64,000 bases of DNA, taken from contig CM038911.1 in NCBI GenBank assembly GCA_021904315.1, forward strand, positions 7,661,390 through 7,725,389, written 5' to 3'. Positions 63,301-64,000 of this stretch are shown in pieces. Both the position numbers and the translations under genes were made by a program. Under the pieces are notes generated by a model. The model was given only the letters and a program-made list of their open reading frames with translations, made no database searches and was not told the DNA's origin. The DNA comes from Sphagnum magellanicum (Eukaryota > Streptophyta > Sphagnopsida > Sphagnales > Sphagnaceae). Every line of letters starts with the position of its first letter. Within the stretch, counting starts at the first letter, position 1.

Positions 63301-64000
63301 GAGTTGCCCGTGGCTCGTCCTAACACCAAAAGTGCTCTAATTATGCACTAATAACCTTGGGTTGGTTTTGTGTAGGTCCATGTGAATAATTGATGCTTGT
63401 CATTCTTCCTAGTCCCGGAGCTCCAACACGCCCCTCTACCCCTCAAAATGTTGCGAACCAAAGAGCATGCCTTGACTCTTTATTTTCCATTGTCTTCAGT
63501 TTGGACTCACATTTGAGTCCATTAAGGAGCTTAGGGGTGCGTCAATGGCATCCACCAATACACATTTAAAGCTATCAGACCTAACCCCATCAACCACACA
63601 CTACAAGGATAACAACAAAGGTGTCCACTACAAATTTTCCACCACATAAGCATGAATGGAAATCTAAGACTACTGATCAAAAGTTGTGATTTCATCACAA
63701 GAAATAGAGATGAATTTAGCACCTTCAACCAAAGATTTGGTTTCATTGACAACCAAATCATGCATGCAAGTTATGATCTTTTAACCAATTATGTTTGACC
63801 AATGGGTTTTTAGAAAATCCTTCATATAAAGGAAATGCAACAACTTGCTCATGCTTTCATAATCAATCATAGGTTTTCCTTTAACGAACATGTGGAAACA
63901 AACAAAAAATTGCACCAATTTTTTTTTCCTTTCACCAATAACACCATGGTAGATTTGGTTAACAATGGTGTCCTTCTTGATTGAACAATACAAACATTCA
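60383..64000 (-). pseudogene. hAT-like transposase (DUF4371/ZNF862 type), decayed and split
   Basis: On the minus strand, entering from the right edge, an interrupted but collinear transposase can be read. RKKKLVQFFVCFHMF and GKPMIDYESM (63930-63830) come first, then KFISISCDEITTFDQ (about 63690), ITFGANGVNVFSGI and NAPFIISVHCISHNTNLVV (62570-62455), and WYAYFSHSPKR and LLPTKRVMFEYYALVLKM (62390-62230). The C-terminal dimerisation block FVEDERTFSTLTFTKTTLRN and TFPYDNAITTW ends at 60383. Many in-frame stops occur, several where Gln or Trp is usual. A 0.9-kb insertion splits the frame between LVDA and TMELFG. hAT enzymes move elements with 8-bp target duplications. The N-terminus lies outside the window. 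Confidence 0.82.
62640..63543. mobile_element. GC-richer insertion inside the hAT remnant, class unresolved
   Basis: The hAT frame stops at LVDAI (63545) and resumes with TMELFG (62639). About 904 bp between are clearly GC-richer, without a coding frame. The ends begin CACAACCCTAGC (left) and, inverted from the right, CGCACCCCTAAGC, a weak similarity. A TATA-like ACTATAAGGGGG at about 63237-63248, followed by a GC-rich segment, would suit an LTR promoter on the plus strand. It could be a solo LTR or a non-autonomous element. No clean target duplication was seen. Confidence 0.55.

Overview
The window looks like a nuclear fragment of a land plant or close streptophyte. Two complete genes with many short spliceosomal introns encode plant-type proteins: an SYP13-like plasma-membrane syntaxin and eIF5A. 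They sit among large AT-rich, repeat-filled stretches with decayed plant transposons. The syntaxin and the CCoAOMT-like sequence are recognisable but fairly diverged from flowering-plant proteins as I know them. A seed-free plant such as a fern, lycophyte or bryophyte is a reasonable guess that I cannot prove from this window. No bacterial, organellar or CRISPR-like system is present.

Layout. 1-1183: two 3' exons of an unrecognised gene that runs off the left edge. 2629-2662: a (TG)17 microsatellite. 2678-10549: a full-length but dead Ty3/gypsy retrotransposon on the minus strand, with 0.76-kb LTRs (about 95% identical), an initiator-Met tRNA primer site, an extra ORF before gag, then gag, protease, RT, RNase H and integrase. 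13194-16705: a 13-exon Qa-SNARE gene (+). 18740-20235: a 5-exon eIF5A gene (-) with a GC-rich block just upstream. 20711-45950: AT-rich repeat territory. It holds a CACTA-like non-autonomous element (23948-25857), a Helitron Rep remnant, a degenerate direct-repeat pair, and a nested stack in which a pogo/Tigger element (38160-40425) lies inside a CACTA-like element (36276 to about 40492), itself inside an older dispersed repeat. A paralogue of that repeat at 48.58-49.2 kb lacks both insertions. 45952-47596: a CCoAOMT-like methyltransferase pseudogene with frameshifts and a retroposon-like insertion flanked by an 11-bp duplication. 47600-60380: mostly featureless AT-rich DNA with a LINE RT fragment and several tandem repeats. 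60383-64000: a decayed hAT-like transposase (-), split by a GC-richer 0.9-kb insertion and continuing off the right edge.

Two genes look functional: the syntaxin (membrane fusion) and eIF5A (translation). They are unrelated and probably independently regulated. Everything else recognisable is mobile DNA or pseudogene. Many of the disabling changes are compatible with C-to-T (or G-to-A) transitions, and the LTR pair differs mostly by transitions, which fits decay of methylated repeats. The most useful unusual observations are the nested insertions with an internal empty-site paralogue, the extra ORF upstream of gag, a near-complete Tigger transposase carrying only two in-frame stops, a probable GC-AG intron followed by an exon that begins like a splice donor, a long near-perfect hairpin at 43.5 kb, and the CACTA-like element with an exact TTA target duplication.
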